Shown here: piece by piece, positions 47,505 to 60,300 of the stretch | Layout: each line of letters begins with the position of its first letter | How positions within the stretch are numbered: position 1 is the first letter of the stretch | From: Gordius sp. MW1 | Taxonomy: Eukaryota; Nematomorpha; Gordioida; Gordea; Gordiidae | Assembly: GCA_964036665.1 (NCBI GenBank) | Contig: OZ038533.1 | Span: 20,394,575 to 20,458,574, forward strand | Length of the DNA: 64,000 nucleotides | Direction of reading: 5' to 3' | The notes under the pieces: generated by a model | What the model was told of the DNA's origin: nothing | Seen by the model: the letters and a program-made list of their open reading frames with translations, nothing else | The model's database searches: none | Translations under genes and position numbers: made by a program

Positions 47505-47739
47505 CTTAAATCATATATTCCCCTTGAAAACATGCAATAAAATCACATCTCGTAACCAGTGGCCTAGCCCCCAAGATCAAAATACTGGCTCTTTCGGCCC
47601 TTCCCAAGGGAAAAATCTTGGCCCCACTAAGCAATTATTTATTATATCTAAATTTAATAAATTTTATTTATTGCAACACTACCTACGACGGTCCCAAGTC
47701 CGTGTGCAAAAAGAGAAGGGTGGGCGTCAGGTCAGGAAC

Positions 47740-49060
47740 CGGTTATAAAAACTAACTCCAAAATCATGATAGCGTCAAACAAAATTGGGACATCTTCCAA
47801 TGATCACGACAAACTATTTGACCTCTATATTATATTCGACACATGTTGTGCATTGACGGATTGCCACAAAAACCCATTTAAATATTCCTACGCCGATGAT
47901 ATTAACTAAAGTTTTTGGGCAATCAAGAAAAAACAAGCTAAATAAAACCATCTTTTGGCCAAATGGAATCTCAAAAGAAATGCGTCAAGGAGATAAGAAT
48001 TATGACGAATGCGAATCAGTTTATACATTAAATACAGATCCAAAACCAATATCATTTTCACATGAATAAATAGATGATTTTATAAAGGACGTAGGCCTAT
48101 CCAGTAAAGCAAACTTTGTGCTTCGAGGTTATGTAAAAATTGGTTAAAACGCAATGTAAAATGTTTCTATATAAATCAAAACAAATCATTTATTTCATTT
48201 ACGAATTGGAAGACTCTCTCATTTTGTGAAGGGATAAGTTATTAGGCACACGTTTTGGTGCAATGAATGGCGTCTTTTCATAGATTCCAAAACCTATTTC
48301 GAAGGCTGTTTTATTTCACTTTAGCACACCTCCCTTAAAGGAAACCTATGAAAACATGAAAGTTTTGTTGCCTTGTTTATATGTATAGACCTAGAGGCCA
48401 CAAATATGTTATTAGGCATGCAGGCTAGTTTTGCGAAGTAGCCTGCATTTTATGTAATTGGGACGGCAGAGTTACGAAATCTCATTATTTACGCGTGGAT
48501 TGGGATATTATAACCCATTTTATTCCGGGATGTTACAGGGTGATTGCCAAACCATTAGTGAATATTACACATCAAATTAGGGCAAATAAAAAAGCTAGAG
48601 GCAATGGGCCGCAATTTCATCTGTATTTCATTATTTCAAAGGAAAATTTCCAAAGTTAAGTGGCGCTAAGATCAAAAAATGGATCTTTATTGGACCGCAT
48701 GTAATGATGCTATTTAAAGATTCCTATTTTGACAGCCTAATAAATTAATATGAAACTGAGGCTTAAAATTCATAAAATGGGTATGTAGTTTTTTGGCACC
48801 ATAAATCTCCTAACTATTAATTAGGGTAACGCTGAAGGCATACCAAAAAATGGAAATCCTAATGTCTTTAAAAATCCCTTTTTCGAAAATTTAGGGGCAT
48901 TGAGTGACGAGCAAGGATAACGCTTTCATCAGGATATATCTAAAATAGTGAGAGATATACCGGATTTTGGAATAACTTCATGGTGGCCGATTTTGTTTGG
49001 ACATTTTTTCGTTAAACAAGCGTTAGACATAAACGAATAATATACCGAATATACCACAGT
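47740..49060 (+). pseudogene. Remnant of a widespread invertebrate repeat-encoded protein of unknown class
   Basis: Scattered frames recall a protein repeated across many invertebrate genomes: WRLFIDSSK-like and KETYENMK-like pieces (48270-48370), an FCCFLCEWDSR-like piece (about 48430-48470), KFP..AKIK and IGPHV pieces (48650-48710), and an ENLGALSDEQG-like and RFHQDIS block (48890-48945). The match is from memory of that family, always annotated uncharacterised. I cannot say which mobile element class carries it. The copy is broken in many places. Confidence 0.5.
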
Positions 49061-49420
49061 AAGCGATGCAGTTTTCATTCTATTTATATTATGTCATTTT
49101 ATGCGAAAAATGTTTTGGACGAATAAACCATTTTGTTTCTGTAGGTCACTTTATATCATTTTAAACCATTTTAAAAAATAAACAAATTTTGAAGTCTTAG
49201 TAGCTGCTGATTGGTATATAAGATTAATTAAATTTTGTTTAAATTAACAAAATTTATATTTAAGGGATTAAAAAATCATTTACTTAACTTTTTTATATGA
49301 GATTGAAAGTAAGATTAGAAAGGGGAGATTGGTAGTAGGGAGGATGAGAGGCGCACAATACTAGGGCGATTGCTATATACTTAAATTTATTATTTATTGT
49401 AAGCGCAATCTTTTTCAAAA

Positions 49421-49957
49421 ATGCATTTCTTAAATTACCATTTTCCGATCAACAAATGTTCGGTATTAAAATATCGTTGTTTACAAAGAAATAGCGCGAT
49501 TCCTTTATTGTTTGATTTTAATCGCCCAGGGTCAAACATGGTAAGTACAATTTTTTTTATAAATGTTCATAGAAAGAAATTTTTGGACATTATTTTGAAT
49601 CAATATGCGATTTATAGAAAGCGAAGGCAGAATATGATAAGAATATTTTCACTAATGCTCATAACAGATAATTATGGCATAAGTAGGATTGTGTCTATTA
49701 TTTTGGTTAGATCTGAGAAGTATGCACAAGTTTCATATTTTTGTGAAATTTTTCAAATTGACAATGTGCCTTTAATTGAAAGATCGTTGTCCAAAAATAA
49801 AAAATACAGAAAAATCCAGAGCAAAACTTTAGAATTAAATTCGATAGCTTGTGAGATGGCTGATAAGTTGTTTTATTTCATTGGTATTGAACATTTCAGA
49901 GCTATTAAGTTAGAGCGTAAGTCCCTGACATTTTTAGAATGGTTGCAAGTAACATAA
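49421..49957 (+). CDS. Unrecognised 178-codon ORF
   Basis: One open frame of 178 codons is far longer than chance allows in such A+T-rich DNA, where stops come about every 12 codons. It contains LFDFNRPGSN, then a lysine/arginine-rich stretch, a hydrophobic-basic middle and a polar C-terminal region (CEMADKLFYFIGIEHFRAIK). Possible micro-introns lie within or at the end (GTAAGT...CATAG, 49541-49572; GTAAGT...TTTAG, 49917-49937; GTAACA...TTAAG, 49949-49985), but only the 21-nt one keeps the frame. No family is recognised. It may be a host exon or part of an unknown element. Confidence 0.45.
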   Translation: MHFLNYHFPINKCSVLKYRCLQRNSAIPLLFDFNRPGSNMVSTIFFINVHRKKFLDIILNQYAIYRKRRQNMIRIFSLMLITDNYGISRIVSIILVRSEKYAQVSYFCEIFQIDNVPLIERSLSKNKKYRKIQSKTLELNSIACEMADKLFYFIGIEHFRAIKLERKSLTFLEWLQVT

Positions 49958-50163
49958 GTTTTATTTTTTTAATTTTATAATTAAGCTGTAGGCAATCCTC
50001 AACAATCCAACATAGATACTAATAATTATGATGTTAGTGATTCTCAACAACCCTTTCAAAAAAGTAATTACATTTAAACTGTTGTAAACTTTTTAGGTAT
50101 TGAAAATAGATTAGTGTTTATTAAAATTTCTTTAAATTTAAGGAAAGGCAATGGTTGTTTTTA

Positions 50164-50341
50164 CTCTCTTTCTTACCAGGGGGGAGGGGGTGATTTGCCC
50201 CCCCCCCTATTTTTTACCCTATTATTCACCCAATGGGGGGGGGGAGAAGAGAGCCCAAATCACCCTCCCTTCGGGGTGAGAAAGAAGGTAAGAGATAAGG
50301 GGGGGGAGCAAATCACCCCCTCCCCCTGGTAAGAAAGAGAG
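50164..50341. mobile_element. Palindromic MITE with CTCTCTTTCTTACC ends
   Basis: The left end CTCTCTTTCTTACCAGGGGG and the right end CCCCCTGGTAAGAAAGAGAG are perfect reverse complements, continuing inward through GTGATTTGC/GCAAATCAC. It is 178 bp, rich in G and C runs, non-coding. A partial extra copy of its interior (GGGTGAGAAAGAGGGTAA) follows to about 50400. Confidence 0.8.
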
Positions 50342-50494
50342 AAAAAAATAAGGGCCCCCGGGTGAGAAAGAGGGTAAAAATAAGGGGGGGGGAACCAACG
50401 GGACAAAAAAAGGGAGGGGGCAAAGTTTTTAATTTATTTATGATATATAATATGGGCAAATTGTAAGTTAATAAATTATAGCAATTAAATTAAT

Positions 50495-51905
50495 TGCTAT
50501 GCAATTTATGGGCTCGTTTTTGGTTGTCCGTCGTCCGTCGCCCGTCGTCGTCCGTCGTCCACCAAGTTATTGGCGCCAGCTTTGTGACCTGGATATCCCG
50601 GGTTCAAGCCAGGGAGAGGACGAATTTTTTTTTAATTTTTTTAAATTAAATTAATATTTTGTTCTTGTTAATACCATTGATAATATCAATTTTTGACCGT
50701 CCGCTGGCTACTGACCAATGAAAAAAATGACCAATGGCCAAATAAAGCGAAATTTTTAATTGCTATATGCAATTTATGGTATTTTTTCGTCTTTGAATAG
50801 GTTAACATTGATAATTACCCTATGCCCTTTCCTACAAGGGCCTCGCCTCTACTGATATGGGTCCCTGTACCCCTTACCAAAGCCTATGCCTTTACTGATA
50901 TGGGTCCCTGTGCTCCTTACCAAACCCTATGCCTTTACTAATGTGGGTTCGAATCCCGGAGAGGGCAAAATTTTTATTTATTTTTTAAATTAAATTAATA
51001 TATTGTTCTTGTTAATACCATTAATAATGTGACCTTTTGGCCGTCCGCTGGCTACTGACCAATGAAAAAAATGACCATTGGCCAAAGTATAAATCGAAAT
51101 TTTTTTTTCGTTTTTGAATTGGTTAACATTGATAATTACCCTATTATGCCCTCCCCTACAAGGGTCTTTGTTTCATTATGGGCTCACTTTCCATTTTCCG
51201 ATGTCTTGTCACACTACCGAATGTCTTGCACCGAATCTATATATTGTCACGCTCTTCGGTGTCTTGCACCGAATGTCTTGTCACGCACCGAATGTCTTCT
51301 CACGCTGTTTACTTTTAATTTTAATTAATTTAACTAGTTTGTGGGTTCGAATCCCGGAGTTTTTTTTGAGTATTATGATTGTTCCTGTTACTACCATTGC
51401 TATTGTGACTTTTTGGCCGTCCGTTGGCTGCTGACCAATGGAAAAAAATGACCATTGGCCAAAATGTGATTCGAAAATTTTTTTTTCGTTTTTTTTGCCT
51501 ATTATGAATTTATATCCACTTTTACCGTGTCCTGGCTGCTGACCAATGGAAAAAAATGACCATTGGCCAAAATGTGATTCGAAATTTTTTTTTCGTTTTT
51601 TTTGACTCTTATGAATTTATATCCACTTTTACCGTGTCCTGGCTGCTGACCATTGGAAAAAAAATGACCATTGGCCAAATTGTGAATAGAAATTTTTTTT
51701 CCGTTTTTTTGACTCTTATGATTGTTCCTGTTAATACCATTGATAATATGACTTTTTGGCCGTCCGCTGGCTGCTGACCAATGGAAAAAAATGACCATTG
51801 GCCAAAGTGAGCATCAAAAATATTTTATCCGTTTTTTTTGGCTATCATTGATTTATAGAGTATCTGTTGGTACTGACCAATGAAAAAAAATGACCATTGG
51901 CCAAA
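50495..51905. repeat. Second locus of the B-box/128-bp tandem repeat family
   Basis: It opens with the head motif TTGCTATGCAATTTATGGGC, then a (CGTCGTC)-rich stretch, then tRNA-like GGTTCAAGCC (about 50600) and GGTTCGAATCCCGG (about 50947 and 51344). It ends in about five short CTGACCAATG...CCATTGGCC units like those at 2240-2470. Open frames are repeat artefacts. Confidence 0.8.
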
Positions 51906-52282
51906 TTTTATATATAACCTAAAAATTTATTATAGATGGTCTAACAGACAGCCAACTATGTAATATATATTTTTAACCTTATAAATGCATATATATTTTT
52001 TTATTGGGTTAATATATTTCATTTAATTAGATTGTGATTTCATAGAAAACCTAAAAAGTAATAGTTAAAAAAATATAGGTATTAGATTCTAATTTACGAT
52101 ACAATATATTGATAGAAACTAACACAAAATTCGAAACCTCCTTCAAAGGTATAATCATAGCCCGTTCTTTCTAATTAAATTCAATCTACTATTAAACTAT
52201 TAAAACACGAATTGTACTTTATTAGATGGCGCGCGTAAGTTTATATAATTAGTAAAATTTTCTACGTGTCATAGATATTACA

Positions 52283-52445
52283 TTGCACGTGTGGCCGGGA
52301 AATGTCCGATATTTTTAAAACGAAAAGGTATTTTAGGAATCTGAAAAGGCTATTTTACCCCTGGCCGCCCTGGGCACCTACGGGTAAAGTTTCGAGCGAA
52401 TCGGGCAGGTAGTTTCAGAATTTAGCCCTTTTTTAAACCTAAAAG
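52283..52445. repeat. Fragment of the foldback arm
   Basis: GAAATGTCCGATATTTTTAA through GGTAGTTTCAGAATTTAGCC matches the roughly 120-bp block in the arms of the element at 5167-9518. Confidence 0.75.
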
Positions 52446-52629
52446 GAATTTTTATTTTAATTTTTTTTCTTTAAAATTAAATTAATATTATGTTGTTAAT
52501 ACCATTGATAATTTGATTTTTTGACCGTCCGCTGGCTACTGACCGATGAAATGTATTGATTTTCTAAACATAAAACAGAACTTTATTATCTCGTTATCTA
52601 TATAAATAAGATAATAACTTCTATTATTT

Positions 52630-52905
52630 TAATACCAGCATGGTGTGACGGGTTATAGCGCACGGCTTGTAAACAGGGTGACCTGGATATCCCTGGTTCA
52701 AGCTCGGGAGAGGGCAAAATTTTTATTTTTTTTTAAAATTAAATTAATATTTTGTTCTTGTTAATATCATTGATAATATCACTTTTTGATCGTCCGCAGG
52801 CTACTGACCAATGGAAAAAATGACCATTGGCCAAATAAATCGAATTTTTTTTTCGTTTTTGAATTGGTTAACATTGATAATTACCCTATGCCCTCCTTTA
52901 CAAGT
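52630..52905 (+). repeat. SINE-like unit with a tRNA-Thr(TGT)-like head
   Basis: TGGTGTGACGGGTTATAGCG, then CACGGCTTGTAAAC (anticodon-arm-like) and CCTGGTTCAAGCTCGGG (B-box-like), are arranged as in a tRNA gene. The dispersed unit tail follows (TTCTTGTTAATATCATTG, CTGACCAATGG). Stem pairing is poor, so it is not a working tRNA. It suggests how the whole repeat family began. Confidence 0.5.
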
Positions 52906-53604
52906 GTCTATAACTAATTATTTTGCATTTAATACCCCCCTATAGGCATTCTCGCCCCTTCCTACCTTTCTCGCCCATAAATTCATAGCAAATATGCTAC
53001 GTTTATACGGAGTATAGATGAGTCGTCCCCCCTTCCCTTCCCCTACTCCCCTTCCCTTCTCCCCCTTCCCACAAGGGCCGAAGGCCCGAGTTCTTTTATC
53101 TGTTCGAGTTTACTGCTCGAGATATCTACTCAATGCTTTAACAGATTTTGCTGCTTCGACTAACCTCTCGAGCATTTTTACATGCTACTGTTAAAACTAT
53201 CGCACCGAACAGCGAGTACTTATTGTGCTAAATTAGTATATTAAACAGCTCAGTGTGCATGCTCGAGCAAAGCACATAGCATTGCTAACGCGAGCAATTT
53301 AACAACTCTAGTTGGGGCAAGTTATTCCTCCCAATAAAAAAGTTAACTTATCTAAGCATATCAAAGATGTAATTTAAATATCAATAATAAATTATGCCAT
53401 CCCTTACCAACTAAACAAACATCATTTATAGACACATCCTTACAACAGAAAGCAAATAGAATCTCAAAAAACTTAATTCTTACAATTTGAGAAGAGCTTT
53501 TAATGTGTTCTATAATAATCACACTATGGTTTTGCCACAAGACTCATTCAACCAGATTAATATTTCTTACATCCCATTTGTCAACATGCATTTAAATACC
53601 CAAA

Positions 53605-55795
53605 CAGTACTTCCACATTGATTTTATCTTGCCAAGAAATCAGTGAAGCTATTAATTCATTTCCCCTTGATTCCGCAGTAGGACTAAATGGCATAAAACC
53701 TAATTTCTTGCTAGATTCAATTGATTTAAAGATCAATAATTGAAGTTCTTTACTTGATTCTTTAACCCTCCTATGCAATTTAATCATAAATGCAAATATC
53801 CCCCAAGAAATTAGGCCAGTTCTTTTTGGAGCTCGACTTTTAGCCATAAAAAAACCTAATAGCTCCATAAGACAATTGCTATTGGGAAAGTATTCTGCCG
53901 GATAATATCAAAAATAATCTGTAAACGCATTAAGCCAACGGTAACTAATACTCTATCACCTCATCAATTAGGCTTTGGTGTTAAGGAAGGATGTGAGGCT
54001 GCATGCCATGCAGTCGGATCAACAAAAAAAATACTCCCCGACCACTGTCTAGTGAAACTAGACTTCCCTTTAACCAACTTAATAGAAATTTTTTTATAGA
54101 CAATTTTTTAAAGTCTTTCCCCAATACTTTAATTCTATTCTGTTAAGCTACGGATGCCCACCTTTTATATGGCTCCTTCGTAATCAAATCTGTAGAAGGC
54201 CTTCAAAAAGAAGATCCAATAGGACCTCCATTATTTTGCTGCGGTATACAAAAACTTATAAATTAAATTAATAACCAGTGTAACCTTTCTTTACATGTAT
54301 GGTATTTCGATGATGCGACTTTGTCAGACAGCAATGCAGTAGTAGCCAAAGCCATTAATATAATTAAAGACTATAGCACATCTTTAAATCTTACACTTAA
54401 TGATGCCATGCGAAGTTTTACAGCCTCCTAATTTTGATATTTAAAACCATATTTTATTGTGAATAAAGAAAATCTTTTCTCGCCCATAGGTGGATCTTCC
54501 TGTTTACAAACCTTTTTAAACAAGGATTTTACCATTGTGGACCCAAATTTATCTTTTAAAACAAATATCCATACATCAAGCTTTTTTTATGATAAAAAAC
54601 TTTTTAAACATCTCCAAAATTCAGCACTGTTTTAGATCAGCTGCCGCTTCTATACATACAGATATTTTATAAGTATATGAGTCTACAATTAAAGATCTCC
54701 TTGAAAAAATTTTGAATCTACCTTATACGAGCTGGCTGCAGTCCACTCTTCCAATCAAATTTGGAGACATAGTAATTAGGTCTCCACTGATTATATCCTT
54801 TGTGGCTTTTCTCTCGTCCTTTAAATCTGTGAAGGATCTTGTTTTTGAATTAACCTCTCAATCAAATGATTTTTTTAACAGAATTGTCCATATTGTATTG
54901 GCATGAGAACGTCACACCAGGAACCAGCCTTCCAGAGTCGTCCAAACAACTAGATTGGGATGCCAGTATAGTATCCCGCTCAGTCGATTACCTACTTTCG
55001 AGTTGTGATACTATGCAGCATTCAATCTCAGGTCACTTACGACCGACTCTGGTCACGAATGGCTTGAATGTATCCTAAGTAAACACTCAGGACCTCTGCT
55101 TTCAAATCCAGAAGTTTCGTATGCAATAGCTTTCCGCCTAGGTATTAAAGTTACCAGTGGATATTCCTGCAAAAATTGCATCAAGGAAATAGATATCTGG
55201 GCTCATTATCCACTCCATTGCAAGTCAAACAAATCGATTTATTCGTCATCAAAAGATAAACCTTTTGATTCAATCGGCTTAAAAAAGGCTGACACTCATT
55301 CCATCCTCGAACCATCCGATCCTCCTTTAGAAGGTAGAATGCGTCCCGAAGGGCTTCTATGAGCCCTTGGAATGATGGTAAGTTCCTAGCTTGATACTTT
55401 ACCTGCATTGTTATCTTCGCCTTAACTAATAAAGATTTTAACCCACTCTCTTGTGCGAAGATCGTAAAACACTCATATACCGAGCCATTGCTCAATCTAA
55501 AATTGTTATTCCAACAGTAGCTTCCTGTTCCGCTACGTGTGGTAAGAAAGCATTAGCATTTTTTAAATATGGAAACAGATCCCCCAAAGCTAAATACTCA
55601 CCCAGCTTTATTTTACGTCAAAAAATCGGCCTATTAATAGCTAAATATAATTACAATTTACTTGACACATGGCCCGTGTTGACTATTGAAGAATCTGATG
55701 AATAGTTTTTTATTAATAATATTATTTTATGCTCGTTTATTGTATATTTCATGTATCAATGTACCTAATAAAAGCATTTTAACATTTAAAAAAAA
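53605..55795 (+). pseudogene. Decayed LINE (non-LTR retrotransposon) reverse transcriptase
   Basis: Plus-strand frames give, in order: AINSFPLDSAVGLNGIKP and IRPVLFGARLLAIKK (53630-53860); LGFGVKEGCEAACHAV (about 53970) and LVKLDF (about 54050, palm Asp); GLQKEDPIGPPLFC (about 54195-54235); YFDDATL (54303-54323, the YxDD active site); LPIKFGDIVIRSP (about 54748); a C-terminal region to 55705. These follow a family common in aquatic invertebrates (GPDGLRP, LFGARLIAL, VKLDFxNAFN, GLQQGDPLGP). At least five frame changes and stops break it (for example after the first LLD block, and between palm and C-terminus), and no endonuclease was found. AATAAA (55767-55772) and an A-run at 55788-55795 mark a LINE-style 3' end. 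Confidence 0.8.
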
Positions 55796-56470
55796 TTGGA
55801 TAGATATGTAGACTCAAATTGTAAGTTATTGAATTTGTATATGTTAAAAATTGATTATCGGAAAAAATCATTTCTTTAATTTTACCCTAAGTTGGTTCTA
55901 CTAATAAGAAGTTTAAAAATAGTTTTATCGATCGCGTCAAAAACGCTTATTTTATCAACTTAAATCGAATTATTTGAAAACTTGACGCATAGAAAAAAAA
56001 CGAAAAACATATTTTTGTTCATCACAAACAATTGTATAAAAAATGTTAACGTTTCCCAAGTTGATTTTTTTCTAGACCTGTGTAATTAAATAATAAGCAA
56101 ACTTCAATTACTGCCATCTAGGGCAAGTTTTTTATTTAGATAATATATCCTTATAATTTTAGCATAATAACATGCCTATAACGTTTTTGCTCTTATAATA
56201 GCTCAAAAGTATGCCTTATTTAGTTTATAGTAACATAATAATCGAGACATCGAGTAGATAATTTTCAGTAATCATAAACATACCGCAATATTTTATAATT
56301 TCAAAATATATTAAAATTGTTTACTTTACAAAAGTGGAAAACATAACGGACTGAGCTATTTAGATCTTAAATGAATACAGTGAAATGGTTTGTGATTAAC
56401 TATTATTCTCTCAATCTACATTATAAGTCCCTAAATATCAAGAGATAATATGGAAAAACAACTTTGATAG
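55796..56470. other. AT-rich stretch without genes
   Basis: Nothing recognised. Confidence 0.4.
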
Positions 56471-56615
56471 CATGGGCGTAGCTAGATTTTGGATTGAGGG
56501 GGGCGAAGATTTTTTAAGTTCAATTGGGGGGGGGGGCAAAACATAATGTTTTTTTTAATTTTTAAGGCTTTTTGTATTGAAAACAATTTTCTTGCCCCCC
56601 CCGGCTACGCCCATG
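56471..56615. mobile_element. hAT MITE copy J with perfect 8-bp duplication
   Basis: The ends are CATGGGCGTAGCTAG and CCGGCTACGCCCATG. TTTGATAG is exact on both sides (56463-56470 and 56616-56623). The interior (TTTTAAGGCTTTTTGTATTG) matches the coding hAT copy at 61376-63659. Confidence 0.95.
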
Positions 56616-56623
56616 TTTGATAG

Positions 56624-57356
56624 TGAACATTTTTGAAGGTTATTATATCACATATATATATAAAAGATAGATTTGACAGTATAGGCATTTTATCTTTTAT
56701 GAATATCATTATCTATACACCAATAATTTTTATTATTTTAATAATTAACATATAATTGTAAACCAAATTAAGTCGGTAAAGGCTTTAATCTTAATTTTAG
56801 TTTTCTTTTCACCATTAACCCTTTCCCCGGCGACATTTATTAATTAATCTAATTATTTTTATGAAGCTATTTAGTATATTTATAACAAACGATTGTTAGT
56901 GTGCAATACATTCCTATAAGATAGTGTTGTTATTAAAATAAAATTATCAACATAATTTATAAGTCCTTTATATTTAAAAAGCATATAATAACACATATCT
57001 ATTAATCTAAAATATAAAAAACCGGGGCCTTATAACAAAAGAGACGGAGATCGACGAGGTTTTGCAACATGATTCATCTTTTTATCAAAATAGGATATCA
57101 AAGTAGTGTACTAACAAAAAAAACATTAATTGGCATATATTTAAAATGACGAATCACATTTATCAACTACTGTATTAAACATAAAATCTTTTTGTTTATA
57201 AGGCCCAAATTTTATATAATGGAGTGAATTTTAGGTAGACTATGTTCCCCTTAATAGATTTTGAATAGATAAATCACAATTTTCTATGCCATTCATTTTA
57301 TCCAAATTTATCATTGCATATAACTCATTAATTAGTTAACTTACGTAAGCCTTAAA
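56624..57356. other. AT-rich stretch without genes
   Basis: Nothing recognised. Confidence 0.4.
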
Positions 57357-60300
57357 TCAAGCGCGTAGCTAGAATTTTATCAAAGGGGGGGGGGATATAG
57401 TGTTTCGATCTAGTCTCGGTCTCGAATACAAAATCTCGTCTCGTCTAGGGAGCTATTATAAAAATCTCGATCTCGTCTCGTCTCGGTCTAGAAAAATCTC
57501 GGTCTCGTCTCGTCTCGACGAAAATTCTCGTCTCGTATCGACTTTTTAAAAAAAAATATACGGAATAAAAATTTATCCTATTTTTTTTAAAATATTATAT
57601 ATATATCCAAATGGCAAACTTTTATATTTTTAAAAAAGCTTGGTACATAAACTTTTTAAAGATTTAGCGGGACACGTCTCATTGAAATATAAAAATATAA
57701 ATTAATTTATAAAGATAACATTTTCTATGGAAAGTGCAGACTAAAAATACTATAAATAAATTTGAAGTTTAGAAGATTAAATATTATTGTTCTAGCATAT
57801 TATAACATTTGTATCAAATTCACTGTGTCTGTCAACTATAAATAGACTTAAAAAATTATAAGTTCGCTTATAATTGACTTAGTTGCATAATTGAGCAAAT
57901 TGAGACCCTTTATTAACCCTGGCTAAAGCTTTCAAAGTAGACCTTAACATATTTAAGGAAAACGTTTAAGTCCATTTATAATACCATCATCATTATGGAC
58001 CATAGTGTTTATTGCATGTTTCCTATAGTCTTATAAACCACAAAGTGCGAGTGACTTTTAATGATAATATTATTATTTACAAAATTTAACTAGTTACACA
58101 TATTAAAACGTTGTAAAAACGACAATAAAAGCAGCATTATTTTAGGATTAAGAACTTAAAGTTTTAAACTAAATTAAAGTTCACGTGTCTAAATGTATGA
58201 CAAAAATCATTATAATCAAATTTATATTCCAAATAATTACCTTCCAATTCTAACTAACTTTGCCATTAAATAGTTATTTATCAAATATGGCATAGGTTCG
58301 TGTATTTATTTTATATTGCACAATTATAGAAATTATAGTAATTATTAATGCACCTGCCAACCCAGCCTATACTTTAAAAAGTAATGCATATGACATAACT
58401 ATGTATTCACATAATGTTTTATTAAGGTTCAAAAATTTGGCAGTTATACTATTAGTTGAAGCAAAAAAACTGTTAAAAAACTCATGATTTAAGATTTAAT
58501 CTATCACGGTGTCATTAAGTACTCTATTGTGCTTTTGAAATCGTTAGGCGGATGCGCAAAAATCTCGAGCCCTCTTAGCTTAACTTGTATAATTATTCAA
58601 ACTGATTGAGCACACCGCATCATGCAGGATGAGTAACTGCGAAATTCAAATATGCTTTAGTAATATTTACTATTTCATCAGGACTCATTCTAAGCCTAAA
58701 ATTTTGTAATATTTAATAATGCTATGGATACAAATATGTGATAAATATATTATGAAATTATTCACATACCCTAAGGGTCAACCATACTTAGGTAAATGAT
58801 TGCCAAATTTTAAATATTTTGCAAAAATAGATAATATTTACTACACTTAGGATTAATATCAAATATATACCATACATATTGATTTACACTTAATACCTTA
58901 AATGTAAATCATGCAAATTAAAATACACAATAATTTACTGAAATTTAACGATCAGTAAAAAGTCGAGATCTCGCCGAAAAATCTTGCATCGTCTCGACAT
59001 CAAAATTCTCGTCTCGATCTCGTTTCCATTTTTCAGATTCTCGTCTCGTAAGTGATGAGGAAAAACCGAGAAAAATCCCGGTCGACGAGACAAGACGAGA
59101 CGAGAATTTGAAAAATGGAGTCGAGATCGAGACGAGAATTTTGATATCGAGACGAGATGATACGAGATTTTTTCGGCGAGATCTCGACTTTTTATTGATC
59201 GTTAAATTTTAGTAAATTATTGTGTATTTTAATTTGCATGATAAGGTATTAAGTGTAAATCAATATGTATGGTATATATTTGATAGTAATCCTAAGTGTA
59301 GTAAATATTATCTATTTTTGCAAAAAATTTAGAATTTGGCAATCATTTACTTAAGTATGGTTGACCCTTAGGGTATGTAAATAATTTTATGATAAAATTA
59401 TAACATATTTGTATCTATAGCATTATTAAATATAATAAAATTTTAGGCTTAGAATGAGTTCTGATGGACTAGTAAATATTACTAAAGCATATGTGAATTT
59501 CGCAGTTTTATTCTAAATTGGTGGTCATTCAGTTTAAAAAAATAAACATGTTAATAAGGCCTAACGATTTCGAAACTACAATAGAGTATTTAATGACACC
59601 GTAATAGATTAAATCTTAAATCATGAGTTTTCTAGAAGTTTTTATGCTTCAACTAATAGTATACCTCCCAAATTTTTGAACCTTAATAAGACATTATGTG
59701 AATACATAGTCTTGTCATATGCAGTACTTTTCCATTATAAGCTGAGTTGTCAGGTGCATTTAAATTTATTATAATTTCTATAATTGTGTAATATAAAATA
59801 AATACAAGAACCTATACTGTACTAGATAAATTGCTATTTAATGGCAAAGTTAGTTAATTGGAAGGTAATTAATTAGATTACAAATCTGTTTATAAAAATT
59901 TTTGTCATAAAATTAAATACGTGCACTTTAATTTAAAGTTTAAAACCTTATGTTCTTGATCCTTTAATAATTCTGCTTTTATTAATGGTTTTACTACGTT
60001 TCATATGTGCAACTAATTATCAATTCTGTAAATAATAATATTCTCATTAAAAGTCGCTCGCACTTTGTGGTTTATAACGTTATAATGAACATACAATAAA
60101 CTCCATAAGCTACAATTGATGTTGGTAATATCAAGCGACTTAAACATTTGTCTTAAATATGTTATGGTCTACTTTGAAGCTTTGGCCAGGGTTAGTAAAG
60201 AATCTCAATTTTGCAACTAAGTCAACTATAAGCGAACTTATAATTTTCTAAGTCTATTTATAGTTGAAAAACACAGTGAATTTGATGCAAATGTTATAAT

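Noticed and set aside
53581-53868. Minus-strand ORF of 95 codons
   Set aside because: The plus strand of the same interval encodes recognisable LINE reverse transcriptase blocks, so the minus frame is a shadow.
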